From assembly GCA_036320915.1 (NCBI GenBank), contig JAXBDG010000005.1, forward strand, positions 434,001 to 498,000: DNA of 64,000 nt. The letters are read 5' to 3'. Positions 1 through 10,565 of this stretch are shown here, piece by piece (position 1 is the first letter of the stretch; each line of letters begins with the position of its first letter). This DNA comes from Linnemannia elongata. Taxonomy: Eukaryota > Mortierellomycota > Mortierellomycetes > Mortierellales > Mortierellaceae. The position numbers and the translations under genes were made by a program. The notes under the pieces are model-generated. The model ran no database searches and was not told the DNA's origin. It saw only the letters and a list, made by a program, of their open reading frames with translations.

Positions 1-103
1 TTGTCTCTTCTCTCTCCACAGGTGGAAAAAATGGGCGCGTGCACTTCATCGTTGTTGTGGAGGAGGAAGGATAATTGTGAAAGGGAGAAAGAGGAGGAGA
101 GGC

Positions 104-111
104 TATAAAAA
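104..111 (+). promoter_or_regulatory. TATA box for the dehydrogenase gene
   Basis: The motif TATAAAAA lies about 155 bases before the ATG at 259. A pyrimidine-rich leader follows it. Spacing and sequence fit a core promoter; this is an inference. Confidence 0.5.
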
Positions 112-258
112 GCGCTCTTTTCTTTACGTTACATCTTTCATTACCACTTCCATTAACTAAGACCGAATTCCCTACTTCCCTTCTTTTTCTCCTCTCCTTG
201 TCCTTGCTCTCACTCATCAACACCTGTGACAACAAAGACACATTCACACTCACTAGCA

Positions 259-1538
259 ATGCACGTCGAGAACAAGGTCGCCATCATCACCGGAGCCTCC
301 TCTGGTACATCCCTCATTCATTCTCTCTGTCATTCATTCAACTCTCGACCACCGACTTACATGTGATGGGAGAACTCTTCAAGGAAGTCAATGCATTCAC
401 TCACCCTGTTTTCCCCTTTTCTCCTGACATGACAACCCAGGCTTTGGCAAAGCTTTGGCTGAGCGTCTGGTCGGCAAGGGGTAAGTCTGCCCTTTTATGA
501 ACGTGTTTCCCCCGACACTAAGAGAGAGCCGCTTCGTAAAGTAAACACATACATGCACCCGTAGCAAATGGTATGCTGACCAACTCCGCTTCTCACTTCT
601 TTATCTGCACAATTTTATTTGCAATTAGTGCAAAGGTCATCCTCGCTGATATCGATGTTAAGGCCGGTGAACGTCTCGCTAACGAGCTGAACTACGGGTA
701 CGGGCCTCTTTCTTGCACCAAACGGGGAAATAATGTTGCCCTCGACCCGATTGACTAACTACAAACACACCCCTACTTCTTTCTCTCCCGCTCTTTTCTT
801 TGTGTTAATTGGCATGCATGAATACAGAAAGGAGGATAAGGTCGCCTATTTCGTCCAGTGCGATGTGACAAACTATGAACATCAGGCAAACATGTTCAAG
901 GCAGCCAGGACCCATTTTGGCGGCGTCGATATCGTGATCAACAATGCTGGAATTGCAGAGCGTACCCCACTCTGGGAGGATGACACCGGATTCTGGAAGA
1001 AAGTGATCGATATCGACCTAACTGCTGTCGTTGAAGGAACCCGTCTGGGTATCCAGGTCTTGAGAGAGCAAGGACGCGGTGGAGTCATTGTCAACACTGC
1101 TTCTTTGGCTGGATTGTACCCACAGCCATTAACACCCGTCTACTCTGCTGCCAAGTTTGGTGTTATTGGTTTGACGCGGTCCTGCAAGGAGCTTGGAGAT
1201 GGTATCCGTGTCAATGCCGTTGCCCCAAGGTATGCATGCATATAGCAGTGGGTGAAATTGGAGTGTGCTACTGTTTGTTGTTTTGATGTGTACAAATGTC
1301 GCTCTTTAACATTACTCCATAATCTTCATATAATAGTTTCTCGGAGACAAAGATTATTGAAGGGATCAAGGAGTTGATTTTGACCATGGGCAGCCTGGTC
1401 CCTGTTGAGCAGGTTATTGACGCCTTCATGCTGTTGATTGAGGACGACTCTTACAACGGCGATGTCGCTCGAATCACGCCCCAGTACGGGATCTCTGTCA
1501 TCGGTCGCACCCCCAAGCCCTCCAAGGCCAAGCTGTGA
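259..1538 (+). CDS. short-chain dehydrogenase/reductase (SDR), five exons
   Basis: This is a classical NAD(P)-dependent SDR oxidoreductase of 252 aa. Exons read 259-304, 441-480, 629-697, 828-1229 and 1337-1538, all with GT..AG borders and a total length divisible by three. The Rossmann motif TGASSGFG is residues 11-18, split by the first intron. Asp36 at the end of the second strand suggests NAD rather than NADP. NNAG is residues 90-93, and the catalytic set is Ser144, Tyr157 and Lys161. The C-terminal part (VEQVIDAFMLLIEDD) resembles 15-hydroxyprostaglandin dehydrogenase-like proteins, but the substrate cannot be told from sequence. There is no signal peptide, so it is probably cytosolic. 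An AATAAA-like signal follows the stop near 1545. The domain assignment is firm; the substrate is unknown. Confidence 0.9.
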
Positions 1539-2533
1539 AAGATGGAATAAACAAGCATTGCTATTTACTATGCGATTTTGTTTTGTTCAAGGGATGTAGG
1601 TTAGGATACAGGAGGGAGTGAGAATACATATATGCGGAGAAACAAGTAACGCTCAGACGCTCCCTTTTCAAATGGTGCCATCGTGTTCGCAACGAGTCAG
1701 GGGTGAATGCATGGTGGAGGGACAATGCCTAGGAAGTATGGGAAAAGTAAGGACAAAATTTGGACCTTGTAACAACGTGCAACAAGCATCAAATAATTAA
1801 CAAACAGGCAAACGGGAAAGCAATAGAGAGAGAATGGGAGGGAGAGTCGGGTCCCTCCTTTCTTTTCGTTTTTCTCTTTTTCTCTTTTTACACGCAGAGA
1901 TACGTTTTTGTTTTCTTCACCTCTTCATCTCAAACAATCCCCTTTCGAATCGTCATTACTCTTCTTCATTCTTGTTCGGTGTTCATTACATTGCATTCTC
2001 GCATTCTTCTGGATCCATCCTCTCGGAATTCCAAGGACACGCACCTCTGTCTCATTGCAACGCCGCCACTAACAACAGCCCCCAGAACAAAAAAACAACA
2101 AACGCGACAAGCACAACTACAGAAGCATATACTCATACACATATACCCCCTCCTCCACTTCACAGTTACCCCTCCCCTGTCCTACCCAAAACCAATAAAA
2201 GACCTTCTCCCTTGACCCAGTCAAACCAAACTTCAACAACACTGAAGCAAGCATTACAGTCTCAAATTGCTCCAACAAAAGAACAAAATACAACCCGCTA
2301 CCTCAGACAGTACGTTGGAGAAAGACCCTTATTCGTCTTGCTGATAGCAATTGCTCCTCATACAGACCTTTGCTCACCTTTTGCCTCCTTTTCTCTTATA
2401 GCCAGTTTAAAGCACCCAACAGTCATATTGCACACCTCACCGCAGACGTCCGAACCAACAGGCCCATAACACAATCATCCCCAACACTCGAACCAACACG
2501 TATTAAAAAAAAACACCCTCGCTCTACCTTTGT
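1539..2533 (+). other. intergenic region and 5' leader of the first NACHT gene
   Basis: No convincing gene is seen. The stretch from about 1850 is rich in C and T and then in CA, as in the untranslated leaders of this window. The open frames here are low-complexity and lack coding character. Confidence 0.5.
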
Positions 2534-2802
2534 GTAAGTTAGCACACTTGCACATTCTCTCTGATGGAGGTAGTACACACAATCCGAGAAGGCATGAAAA
2601 TTAATTATTTTTATATTTGTTACATCTGCAGCAGCCCTCGCTTACTTTCATTACTCATCTGCTTCCTTCAGCAAAATCGCTAGCGCATTCTCAAATCAAC
2701 AAAGTAAGCACATGCTGCATCAAAACGTCAAAAGAATGATACTTCTTGCTGTAAGACGCAATTGCTAACTGTACTATCTGTTGTTCATATCGACTCTGCT
2801 AG
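2534..2802 (+). other. two probable 5'-UTR introns of the first NACHT gene
   Basis: A first intron is suggested from 2534 (gtaagttagc) to 2631 (acatctgcag). A second is suggested from 2704 (gtaagcac) to 2802 (ctgctag), ending ten bases before the start codon. Related sequence, with a changed second donor, occurs at 36.75-37.06 kb, so this leader arrangement was present before the duplication. The splice calls come from motifs only. Confidence 0.5.
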
Positions 2803-2812
2803 TACTCTCACC

Positions 2813-5800
2813 ATGTCCGACCACCCTCTCGACCAATTGGATCCCCACACCCTTATTAACAACATCGCTAACAGCTCCGTTCGCATCAGGAGGGGTGATA
2901 AGTTCCGCGAGTTCTGGGCCCGCCTCTCCTTGCCTTCTGCATCGCCACTACTTTCCAGGGTCCAAAACATCCAGTACCTAGAATACGAGCTGCACAAGTT
3001 CCGGTTGCAGCGACTAGAGGAGGCCAAATTGCCCATCTACATCTCTCCTATGGCCAAGGCCAACCTTCAGTCCCGCGACGACGAACTTTTCCCCCTCGAG
3101 GAAAACGTCCAAGAGTTCCTGGCTAGTGACCGACAAGTCATGTTGATCCTGGGTGATTCCGGAGCAGGCAAGTCGACCTTCAACAAACACCTCGAGTCTG
3201 AGCTCCTGCACAAATACACCTGCGGTGGCCCTATCCCACTGTTCATCAACCTGCCTGCAATTGACCGGCCCGACAAGGACCTCATTGGGGAACATCTGAG
3301 AACCAACAACTTTTCCGAGCCACTGATTCAGGAACTGAAGCAATATCGCCAGTTTGTCCTCATCTGTGACGGGTACGACGAAAGCCAGCTCACCGTCAAC
3401 CTGCACACGACCAACCTCTTTAACCGGCCTGGTCAATGGAAGGTCAAGATGGTGATCTCCTGCAGGACTCAATTCCTAGGTCAAGACTACCGCAGCCGCT
3501 TCATCCCTGACGGCACTAGCCACTACACCCGTCAGGCTACTGACCTCTTCCAGGAGGCTGTGATCGCGCCTTTCTCTAAGGAGCAGATCGAGGACTATGT
3601 CGAACAGTATGTCCCCCTCGAGCCGCGGACCTGGACTACCAAGGACTACATGGACAAACTGTCCACCATCTCCAATCTTATGGATCTGGTCAAGAATCCC
3701 TTCCTTCTGTCACTATCGTTAGAGGCCTTGCCAGGAGTGACCGAGGGCCAACAAGATCTTTCGGCCATTAACATCACGCGTGTTCAGTTGTACGACACGT
3801 TTGTGAGGCATTGGCTCGCAGTCAACAGCCGACGGCTCCAACGAAACGTCTTGACCAGGGAGGATCGAGATATACTGGGCCAACTGTTGGAGGCAGGGTT
3901 TATTTCGATGGGTGTTGACTATGCTGTCAGGCTGGCGTCAGCGATGTTTGAGTATCAGGATGGAAACCCGGTGGTCCAGTATGTTCACGTCAAGGACAAA
4001 AATACGTGGAGAGCTGAATTTTTTGGGCCTGACCCTGAGGCCCGAATGCTGCGAGAATCGAGTCCACTTAAGCGCACTGGGAGCCAGTTTCGATTCCTAC
4101 ATCGATCAATGCTCGAGTACTTTCTTTCATGTGCTGTTTTCGATCCAAGCAGTCATGTCGTCGATGAATTCAGTTCGCAATCCGTTCTTGACCCCACTTC
4201 TGCCATGCTCCTCGCCACTGATGGACCCCTGTTCAAGCGCAGTCTCCTCACCGAACCATCGATTATCCAGTTCCTGTGCGAGCGTGTCAAGCAGCACCCC
4301 AATTTCGAGAAGCAGCTCCTAGCAGTCATCGAGCAGTCCAAGACCGATACCACTGCTACAACCGCCGCCGCCAACGCGATCACCATCCTTGTCCGAGCAG
4401 GTGTTCGATTCAACAGCGCTGACCTTCGAGGCATTCGGATCCCAGGAGCAGATCTCTCCGACGGCCAGTTCGATTACACGCAGTTTCAAGGAGCCGATCT
4501 GAGAGGAGTCAACTTTGCAAGGAGTTGGCTGAGGCAGGCTAGTTTCAGCAATGCACAGATGGATGGTGTTCGGTTTGAGGAATTGCCATATTTGAAGGAG
4601 CGCGCCGCAGTCAATGCCGTCGCCTTTTCGCCCAAAGGAAACCTGCTAGCTGTCGCTCTCTATGATAGGGGCCTAGCAACTTACGACACGACGACATGGA
4701 CTCGAGTCAATCAACAAAATGAACAGATTCAGGTGTTGACTATCGCCTTTTCACCCAACAACAGACACCTTGCGTTTGGGAATAGGGACATGACTTGTCG
4801 ATTATGGGATACTGTTAGTGGCGAGACTTTGTTGGTCATGAAGGGGCATACAGGTGGTGTGCACTCTGTGGCGTTTTCACCTTGCGGTAGACAGATCGCG
4901 TCGGCCAGCCACGACAGCATGATTAGGTTGTGGAGCTCGGAGACGGGGGAGTGCTCGTTTGTTTTGGGCGGTTATGAAGATATTGTTTTAAGTGTCGCGT
5001 ATTCGGCGGATGGACGGAGGCTTATTTCAGGCGGCGACGATGGGACGATTCGAGTGTGGGATCCGAAGACAGGAACACCAAAGCCTGGCTGGGTCATCCC
5101 ACGGGTTGATGGTTCGCGCATGGCCCTTTCTGCAGATGGACACCAATTCGCTCTTGTCACTGGTAGGAGGAGAGGCGAGATTCACCTGGGGGATGCAATC
5201 ACCGGAGAGATGGGTCTAGTTCTCCAGGACGATGCCGATGAGGTAACCGATGTTGCATTCTCTTCAAGTGGCGAGTTGATTGTTTCATCAAGCAGGGACA
5301 GGATCGTTCGACTATGGGACTCATCGAGTGGACAACTCATATCCAGGTTGTCGGGTCATGGCATTTGGATCACCACTTGTACCTTTTCCACAGACGACTT
5401 ACAAATTGCATCAGGAGATCTGTTCGGGATTATACGACTTTGGGAGGCGAACACCTGCCGGTCGAGTTCCGACACACAAGAACTTGCTTCCGAGGTTAGA
5501 ACTGTGGCATACTCTCCTGACGGACTGTCGTTAGTCTCTGAGCATGTCGACAACATGATTCAACGGTGGGACTCGTCCACAGGAGCTTCCAGATCCATTC
5601 CATTACCACCCATATCCGATGTTGACTCGGTTACGATTTCCCCTAACGGTCTTTGGTTTGCGAGCGGCTGCGGGAATGGGAATATTCGGTTGAGGAACAT
5701 TCGAACCGATGTTATTGCGCGCGTTCTCCTTGGATCTTCCCATCACCACCACCATCACCGCGTTGTTGATATGAATTTCTCGCGTTGTGGTCGGTGGTTG

Positions 5801-6574
5801 GTCGCATGTCACAGCGACGGGACTGTACTGCTGTGGGATCTTGAGAGTACCAACGATCAAGGCAAAGTGGCGGGTGAGACGGCCGATCTGTACCGCTCGA
5901 GAGGTTTCGTGGTGTTCTCCCCTGACGGAGATCAGTTTACCGTTGGTTTGCTATCGAGCCCATCAAGGCTTTGTGTGTTCGATCTCCGAGTCTCCGACTT
6001 TCCTCAGGCTCGGAAGGAAGTGTGTTTATCACACTCACTGCACTCAATGGACTACTCACCAGATGGTCAGCGACTCGCGCTCGGTACTAGTGCCTTCTCA
6101 ATCCTGCTCTGGGACCTTCAATCGGACAAGCCCAATGTCAAACTGGAAGGACACACAGGTGTGGTTTACAGCGTCGCCTACTCTTCTTGTGGCAAGTGGA
6201 TCCTCTCTGGCAGTCGTGACAAGACGGCACGACTCTGGTCGGGCGAGGTAGACAGTTGGTCCTGTGTTGCTGTCGTCAGTGGATTTTCAGAGCCCGTGAC
6301 AAGTGTTGCATGGAATCCGGTGGTGCCGATGGAGTTTGTAACTGGTTCCGATGATGGATCTGTTCGAGTCTGGCGGATATCGAGTGCAAAAGCAGGAGGA
6401 ATATCGGTTCGTATGCACTGGGGCTCTCACATTGGGCAGCTTTGCGCCGCAGATCTGACTTTCAAGGGAGCCATTGGTCTCAATCCGATCCACCGCAAGT
6501 TGTTGGTCCAGCGCGGTGCCATTGACTATTCACTGTTGCCAGAGGGAGATGAGTCAAAGGAAGAGAAGGGCTAG
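2813..6574 (+). CDS. NACHT-pentapeptide-WD40 STAND protein (intact)
   Basis: A 1253-aa signal-transducing NTPase in one coding exon. The start at 2813 is the only ATG in this frame near the 5' end and has a good context (caccATG). An N-terminal helical region (about 1-95) leads into a NACHT domain with P-loop GDSGAGKS at 114-121 and Walker B DGYDE at 186-190. The conserved FLHRSMLEYF element near residue 430 closes the NACHT arm. Residues about 537-595 carry pentapeptide-type ADLRG/ADLS repeats. From about 599 to 1215 there are 14 WD40-like repeats, enough for two seven-bladed propellers. Residues near 980 include six consecutive histidines. In known NACHT-WD40 proteins the propeller is the sensing part and the NACHT domain drives nucleotide-dependent oligomerisation. 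No N-terminal effector domain is recognisable. Its closest relative here is the broken gene at 8.2 kb. Confidence 0.9.
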   Translation: MSDHPLDQLDPHTLINNIANSSVRIRRGDKFREFWARLSLPSASPLLSRVQNIQYLEYELHKFRLQRLEEAKLPIYISPMAKANLQSRDDELFPLEENVQEFLASDRQVMLILGDSGAGKSTFNKHLESELLHKYTCGGPIPLFINLPAIDRPDKDLIGEHLRTNNFSEPLIQELKQYRQFVLICDGYDESQLTVNLHTTNLFNRPGQWKVKMVISCRTQFLGQDYRSRFIPDGTSHYTRQATDLFQEAVIAPFSKEQIEDYVEQYVPLEPRTWTTKDYMDKLSTISNLMDLVKNPFLLSLSLEALPGVTEGQQDLSAINITRVQLYDTFVRHWLAVNSRRLQRNVLTREDRDILGQLLEAGFISMGVDYAVRLASAMFEYQDGNPVVQYVHVKDKNTWRAEFFGPDPEARMLRESSPLKRTGSQFRFLHRSMLEYFLSCAVFDPSSHVVDEFSSQSVLDPTSAMLLATDGPLFKRSLLTEPSIIQFLCERVKQHPNFEKQLLAVIEQSKTDTTATTAAANAITILVRAGVRFNSADLRGIRIPGADLSDGQFDYTQFQGADLRGVNFARSWLRQASFSNAQMDGVRFEELPYLKERAAVNAVAFSPKGNLLAVALYDRGLATYDTTTWTRVNQQNEQIQVLTIAFSPNNRHLAFGNRDMTCRLWDTVSGETLLVMKGHTGGVHSVAFSPCGRQIASASHDSMIRLWSSETGECSFVLGGYEDIVLSVAYSADGRRLISGGDDGTIRVWDPKTGTPKPGWVIPRVDGSRMALSADGHQFALVTGRRRGEIHLGDAITGEMGLVLQDDADEVTDVAFSSSGELIVSSSRDRIVRLWDSSSGQLISRLSGHGIWITTCTFSTDDLQIASGDLFGIIRLWEANTCRSSSDTQELASEVRTVAYSPDGLSLVSEHVDNMIQRWDSSTGASRSIPLPPISDVDSVTISPNGLWFASGCGNGNIRLRNIRTDVIARVLLGSSHHHHHHRVVDMNFSRCGRWLVACHSDGTVLLWDLESTNDQGKVAGETADLYRSRGFVVFSPDGDQFTVGLLSSPSRLCVFDLRVSDFPQARKEVCLSHSLHSMDYSPDGQRLALGTSAFSILLWDLQSDKPNVKLEGHTGVVYSVAYSSCGKWILSGSRDKTARLWSGEVDSWSCVAVVSGFSEPVTSVAWNPVVPMEFVTGSDDGSVRVWRISSAKAGGISVRMHWGSHIGQLCAADLTFKGAIGLNPIHRKLLVQRGAIDYSLLPEGDESKEEKG

Positions 6575-8197
6575 CAGGATTGTTGCTCCACGACGTGTCG
6601 AGGATCGTGATGTGGAAAGAGCGAATAACAATGCTTCAATAACCTAATACAACATTTTTTTTCTCATCGCTCCGATTTTTATTTACTCTACAGACATGGA
6701 GCGATTTCTTCTATTCCCGGCACCTACAGAGTGAAAAAGTGACGCCAGGTGAAAGAGCGAAGCAGTATCTCTGCTCCTCCCATCTCCCCTTGGTCCGCCT
6801 TCATTAATGCCTTTGCTCCTCTTGGTTCGTTGTCTGCGCAGGAAAAATTTACTAAATCCATCCTTCTGACCACGCCCTTACATTCTATTGTCCTTTCCTG
6901 CTCCTTTCCATGGCCTTCCATCTGTAAAATTTAGTTTGTGGCTTTTGCGTGGGCAGCACATTTGCTGCCCGGATAGTGCATCCGACCCTTCGACTTTCTT
7001 ACAAAGCGTGCATGCACATGCTGTTACCATCTCCAGGGTATGCTCAGCCTAGCTTGGGTTATTAAGAATGAGCTGTGCTTTTTACCGTGAATTCCTTGTC
7101 AATAACGCTTTCCTTTTGGTCAATTCCTTACTTACTGCAACGTCTTCTTTTGTGAAGCCGTTCTTTCTTCCAAAACAACGCTCCCCTTTCGACCATACAC
7201 TCTTGGGGTGAGATATGCCATACTTTTTTTTTCTTCTGGCAATAATTCAATATGCAGTAGTCTACAACGGTTTTGCACAAAGAGAAGCAGACGTAGACGT
7301 GAGTCCTAGCAAGGTATCAACAACATGAACAACTGTTCACGCGTGAAAAATGACGTTGGTGTACAGTAGTAAAGAATCGAGGTATATCTCAAGTGGCGCA
7401 GACTTGAAAGTTATTAAGGGGAATATTTTTCGAGTCTTTTGCTGGAGCATGGCAAAGCCCACATATCGGTCTGCACAGCGATCGAGCCATTAAGGCTGGA
7501 CTCTCCCTTTTTTACTTTTATTCTAATAAAAGCTCGTGCAATGGTTTTCTATTTACTTTCTTTTCTTTCTTTTCTGTTATTCTTCCTTCTTCCTTGACTC
7601 ATCACCGCCTCACCACACCATCAACCCTCACCGACTTCACACAACACAACTTACTCATCCAAAATCCTTCTTTGTCCATCCATTCTCGCTTTCACTCCTG
7701 GTTCATTCGGAATCGGCACATACACGTGGGTGAGCGGAAGTCTCTTGAACGATTTAACATTTAATCACACATATAATAGCATTATTCTAGTCATTAACGT
7801 CTTCGCCATTTATTTGCGAGTAGTCGCCTAGTCCACTTTATCACTTGTACCTACCAGCAGCACCCCATAGGACACACCCTCCTCCTCAATACTCTGACAC
7901 GTAAGGACACAGGTACAATTGGATGCAACAGCCGCATTGATCCCTTTTTCTTTCACACCTTTCAATGCTAACTGTCGTGTCCTCGCCTCAACGTAAATTT
8001 TACACTCCACCTAAACCAGGAGCAGCAAGAATCACAAACTCGCTGAGCTATAACGTATGTCCCGTCTCCGTTTCTTTTCTTTATACCATTGACACCGCTG
8101 CGCACCAAAGCAGCGAACAAACTTAAGAAGTCATTCCATCTGCTATCGATTGAAAAACCGGCAACTGATTATTTTTCCACTTATTAGTACTCGAGCC
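6575..8197. other. intergenic region between the two NACHT genes
   Basis: No supported gene. The last part (about 7500-8197) is a CT/CA-rich leader-like region. It contains a probable UTR intron from 8053 (gtatgtccc) to 8187 (cttattag) that ends ten bases before the ATG at 8198, matching the arrangement in the first NACHT gene. Confidence 0.45.
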
Positions 8198-9826
8198 ATG
8201 TCTGACGCCTTGAGCCAGAGTTTGGATGTCATTAAGGATCAACGACTGAATGACGGACGACAGTCGATCTTCGTCCCTACATGGGCAAAGGCCGGCCTTC
8301 AAGCCAGCGACGACGATGTCTTCCCCCTCATGAACAAGGTCCAAGAATTCCTGGCAAGCGACCAACAAGTCATGTTGGTCTTAGGTGATTCAGGATCTGG
8401 AAAATCGACATTAGCTCGACACCTGGAGTGCCAGCTTTGGTCCAGCTACGAGAACCACGGCCCGGTACCACTGTTCATCGACTTGACTACTATTGGCCAA
8501 CCAGGCGAGTATCTGATCGAGGAACAACTGGCAACCTACTATATCAGTGACGACCAGATCCAGGAACTGAAATCGCACCGCCAGTTCGTCCTCATCTGTG
8601 ACGGGTACGGTGAGAGTCAACAATTTGTCAACGTCTACAAGAAGAACAAGCTAAACCAGATAGGGCAGTGGAAGGCCAAGATGATAGTCACCTGTAAAAG
8701 CCAGTATCTTGGCCAAGACTACCGCAGCCGTTTCATCCCTGAAGGCAATAATCTGTACGATCGTCAGACTACCAACCTCTTTCGGGAGACTGTGATCGCC
8801 CCTTTCTCCAAGGAGCAGATCGAGAACTATTTCGAACAGTATGTCCCCCTCGAGCCGCGGACTTGGACTACTAAGGACTACATGGACAAGCTGACCACCA
8901 TCCCCAACCTCATGGATCTGGTTAAGAACCCCTTCCTTCTGTCTCTGTCGTTGGAGGCGCTGCCAGGAGTTATCGAGTGCCAGCAGGATCTGTCAGCCAT
9001 GAAAATCACGTGTGTTCAGTTGTACGACTTCCTCGCAAGGCATTGGCTGTCTGACAGTATCCAACGGCTCCAACGAAACGTCTTACCCAAGGAAGATCAG
9101 GAGGTGCTGAATCAACTATTGGAGGCAGGCTTTATTACGAAGGGCATTGCTTTCTCCAAGAGACTGGCGACGGCGATGTTTGAGCATCAGGATGGAAATC
9201 CGGTGGTCCAGTATGTTCACGTCAGGGATAAAAAGACGTGGAGAGCTGAGTTTTTTGGCACTGACCCTGAGGCCCGCATGCTGCGAGAATCGATTCCGCT
9301 GACTCGCATTGGCAGCCAGCATCGATTCCTTCATTGATCATTGCTCGAGTATTTTTTCTCTCTTGCTGTCTTTGATCCCAGCAGTTGCAACGACCACGAC
9401 GAATTTGCTCCGCAGTCCGATATTAGTTCCCGTCGCGTTATGTTTTTCGACGCCAGGAATATTCTGTTCAAGCGCAGCCTCCTCGCTGAACCTTCGGTCA
9501 TCCAGTTCCTGTGCGATCGAGTCAAGCAGAACCCCGGTTTCGAAGAGCAGCTCTTGGCCGTCATCGAGCAATCCAAGATCGACGCCACTGTTGCCACTGC
9601 CGCCGCCAACGCCATCACGATCCTTGTCCGAGCTGAAGTCTCTTTCAATAGCGCTGACCTTCGAGGCATCCGGACCCTAGGAGCAGATTCTTTCCAGAGC
9701 CAGTTCGACACTTTCGAGAGCCAGATCAAATACGCACAATCACGGCGGAACGATCTGCACGCTGTTGCCCTAGTGGAGGAGCAGATGAAACAAGTTGATT
9801 TGAGCAACGCACAAATGGAGAAATAA
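8198..9826 (+). pseudogene. NACHT-pentapeptide gene broken by one in-frame stop
   Basis: This is a close paralogue of the gene at 2813-6574. It opens with MSDALSQSL at 8198 but lacks roughly 65 residues of the N-terminal helical region. The P-loop GDSGSGKS is intact (near 8388-8410). Walker B reads DGYGES instead of DGYDES, so one acidic residue is lost. At 9335-9337 a TGA stands where the paralogue has CGA (Arg), directly after FLH. The same frame then continues with LEYFFSLAVFDPSS through a pentapeptide-like remnant to a stop at 9826. It ends at the point where the paralogue's WD40 repeats begin. Translation to the first stop gives about 379 aa. It may be a recent pseudogene, a source of a truncated NACHT-only protein, or a sequencing error at one base. 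Confidence 0.85.
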
Positions 9827-10059
9827 ACTATGAGCAGATGTCATGAACATGCCACCATTCTGCACTCACTATATTTTTTCCTTTTGTTCACTCCAACACA
9901 CACGACACTCTTCCTATGGCACCCCTGAGGCTGCAGCTACTGTGGTTTTTCTGGTATACCCTCCCGTAAAAGTACGTACGTATTTCTTAACCCAACAGTC
10001 GTTAACACAGCCTTCTCGACGTCATATTTGCTATTACTCTAGAGCACGTTCAGTTTCAC

Positions 10060-10560
10060 TTGATCCTCCCGAGGCGCATCCCAGCTTTCCCGAACAACTC
10101 CTTGATCGGTTTGGTCATGCTTCTCACAATTTCGACCATATCTCGAAGAGAGTGACCGACACAGTTTAGCGCAGAGAGGAAGACGAGACTGGGGAACATT
10201 CTTGTAGGAATTGGTGTGCGATGGAGGAGGAGGAGGAGGAGGAGGAGGCGAATGTCTACGGCCCGTGCATGTGGAGTTTTTTTAAGAATGGTGCGATGAT
10301 TTGGCTAGCCGGTGGGGGTGAATAAGTTGTCGTCAGTGATAGCGCGGGTGTGAGAACTTCTGTGGGTCTGGATCTTGGTTTCGAGGGTTTGGAGGGCGGG
10401 ACATCCTTGGAGCATTCGGAACTGGCATAAGAAGGCGATATCGGATGAGAGTGTGGGAGATAGGAGAGGAGGGAGGTGCCAGTCCAATATCCAGGTAGGC
10501 CGTTGTCATTCGGACAAGGGTGACGTGGATGGTTGTATCGAGGTTAAAGTCGCTCATACT
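10060..10560 (-). pseudogene. decayed 3' fragment of an F-box/LRR-family gene
   Basis: On the - strand, the reading FLCQFRMLQGCPALQTLE (near 10380-10430) matches the signature block of the array genes at 33-56 kb, closest to gene G (53627-56074), which has FLFQFRMLQGCPALQTLE. Further 3', the bases near 10095-10165 match the gene G segment encoding SLQDMIQLVVRRMP and its continuation (here SLRDMVEIVRSM). The frame shifts several times between these pieces, a GGA repeat interrupts it, and the F-box half is absent. This is a dead fragment of the same family, 23 kb from the nearest array gene. Confidence 0.75.
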
Positions 10561-10565
10561 CCATC

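Noticed and set aside
1966..2469. Open frames of 150-211 codons before the first NACHT gene
   Set aside because: Low-complexity CA/CT leader; no start context or domain; overlapping frames on both strands.
2762..2812. Longer N-terminus of the first NACHT protein
   Set aside because: This stretch begins with TTG, not ATG, and lies across the probable leader intron acceptor.
9827..10060. WD40 continuation after the broken NACHT gene
   Set aside because: No WD-like repeats were found in any frame; sequence similarity to the paralogue ends at the stop.
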